Source: a bacterium
Lineage (GTDB): Bacteria > Atribacterota > Phoenicimicrobiia > Phoenicimicrobiales > Phoenicimicrobiaceae
NCBI GenBank assembly: GCA_018819665.1
Contig: JAHJOY010000029.1
Location: forward strand, 1-5,757
Reading direction: 5' to 3'
Length of the DNA stretch: 5,757 bases
The first letter of the stretch is position 1. Every line of letters begins with the position of its first letter. Made by a program: the position numbers and the translations under genes. Below are positions 4,903 through 5,757 of this stretch, piece by piece. The notes beneath the pieces were generated by a model that saw nothing but the letters and a program-made list of their open reading frames with translations, made no database searches and was not told the DNA's origin.

Positions 4903-5757
4903 ATGATGAAAGATGTTTTAGATAAAGAAGATTTTCAGGTTGTTAAAGGAGGAATAACTTATCCTAAAGGCATAAAAGCAGCCGGAGTAAAATGCGGGAT
5001 AAGATTCAATAAAAAAGATTTAGCCTTAATTTATTCGGAAAAAGTAGCCGATGCCTGGGGAACATTTACCACCAATAAATTTAAGGCTGCTCCACTGGTG
5101 GTTACCGAGAAAAATTTATCTCTATCGGGAGGTAAATTGCAAGCGGTGTTAATAAATAGCGGGATAGCTAATGCCTGTACCGGAGAGAAAGGCTTAAAAG
5201 ATGCCTGGGAGATAACCGACTATGTTTCTCGGGGTTTGAAGATTAAAAAAGAACATGTAGCGGTGACCTCGACCGGTAAGATTGGAGAATTTCTCCCTTT
5301 AGACAAGATAAAGGCTGGAGTAAAAAAGGCCATTTCCTGCCTGGATTATCCCGGAGGAGCAGAGGCAGCAGAAGCAATATTAACCACTGATACTAAAAAG
5401 AAAGAGATAGCAGTCTGTTTTAAATTGGGTGAGCAGGAAGTGAAAATCGGAGGGATGGCTAAAGGTTCAGGGATGATTAATCCTAATATGGCAACTATGT
5501 TAGGGTTTATTACCAGCGATATTTCCATTAAAGGAGAGTTACTCCAAGAAGCCCTAAAACAGGTAGTGGAAAAAACCTTCAATATGGTTAGTGTAGACGG
5601 TGATACGAGCACTAATGATATGGTATTACTTATGGCCAATGGCTTAGCAGGGAATAAATTAATCGATAAAAAGGATGTTGATTATTATAAATTTTTAAGT
5701 GCCTTACAACATGTTTCCGAATATTTAGCCAAGTGTGTTGCCAAAGATGGAGAGGGA
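4903..5757 (+). CDS. argJ: Glutamate N-acetyltransferase / amino-acid acetyltransferase ArgJ, N-terminal 285 codons; 3' end outside window
   Basis: Transfers the acetyl group from N-acetylornithine to glutamate, recycling it in the cyclic arginine pathway. Some members also acetylate glutamate from acetyl-CoA. The frame is open to the last base, so roughly the final quarter to third of a usual 390-410 residue protein is missing. The precursor self-cleaves before a nucleophilic threonine. Here the motif KGSGMINPNMATML places the cut between Ala197 and Thr198 (ACT at 5494-5496). TSTGKIGE (122-129) supplies the oxyanion-hole Thr-Gly pair; Lys126 stands where Val is common. NSGIANACTG (85-94) and VDGDTSTNDM are further family signatures. 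AAGGAG (4891-4896) sits six bases before the first of two adjacent ATG codons (4903, 4906), so either may be used. It lies 23 bases after argC in the same T-box-controlled operon. Having ArgJ suggests the cyclic rather than the linear route. Confidence 0.96.
   Translation, partial: MMKDVLDKEDFQVVKGGITYPKGIKAAGVKCGIRFNKKDLALIYSEKVADAWGTFTTNKFKAAPLVVTEKNLSLSGGKLQAVLINSGIANACTGEKGLKDAWEITDYVSRGLKIKKEHVAVTSTGKIGEFLPLDKIKAGVKKAISCLDYPGGAEAAEAILTTDTKKKEIAVCFKLGEQEVKIGGMAKGSGMINPNMATMLGFITSDISIKGELLQEALKQVVEKTFNMVSVDGDTSTNDMVLLMANGLAGNKLIDKKDVDYYKFLSALQHVSEYLAKCVAKDGEG

Noticed and set aside
5346..5639. A 97-codon open frame on the - strand
   Set aside because: It is antisense to argJ, whose motifs run continuously through the same bases.
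1..5757. CRISPR array, insertion sequence, tRNA or rRNA gene
   Set aside because: No regularly spaced repeats, transposase motifs, terminal inverted repeats, cloverleaf or rRNA-like sequence were found. The only direct repeat is the T-box platform.

Overview
This AT-rich window reads entirely left to right. It looks like the genome of an anaerobic bacterium. The evidence is a cofactor-coupled (group 3-like) [NiFe] hydrogenase, remnants of a flavin/iron-sulfur oxidoreductase pair, and a tRNA-sensing T-box leader in front of arginine genes. T-box control is typical of Bacillota and some neighbouring or candidate lineages. The phylum cannot be fixed from this sequence alone.

Region 1 (1-920): the 3' end of a [NiFe] hydrogenase large subunit, with the C-terminal nickel-ligand motif and a cleavable tail. 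It is followed directly by its dedicated maturation endopeptidase. The peptidase has no ordinary start codon where one is expected.

Region 2 (921-1335): gene debris. The last part of a GlcD-type FAD-linked oxidase (SGEHGIG motif) runs out of frame into the last cysteine-rich (CCG) domain of a GlcF/HdrD-type iron-sulfur protein. A deletion appears to have removed the end of the first gene and most of the second.

Region 3 (1332-3343): sucC and sucD, the beta and alpha subunits of an ADP-forming succinate-CoA ligase. Start/stop overlaps of four bases (ATGA, TTGA) couple glcF remnant, sucC and sucD. This suggests that the oxidoreductase and the ligase once formed one operon.

Region 4 (3344-3820): no long gene, but dense regulation. 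It holds a consensus-like promoter and a T-box leader whose Stem I carries a probable AGA (Arg) specifier. Two consecutive antiterminator/terminator platforms follow, each with its own T-box sequence and its own intrinsic terminator. The second platform looks like a partial tandem duplication without its own Stem I, and its tRNA-pairing tetranucleotide differs (TGGT then TGGC).

Region 5 (3821-5757): argC and the first 285 codons of argJ, the start of an arginine biosynthesis operon that continues past the window. The most notable element is the double-platform T-box. It would make arg expression depend on passing two tRNA-gated terminators in series.
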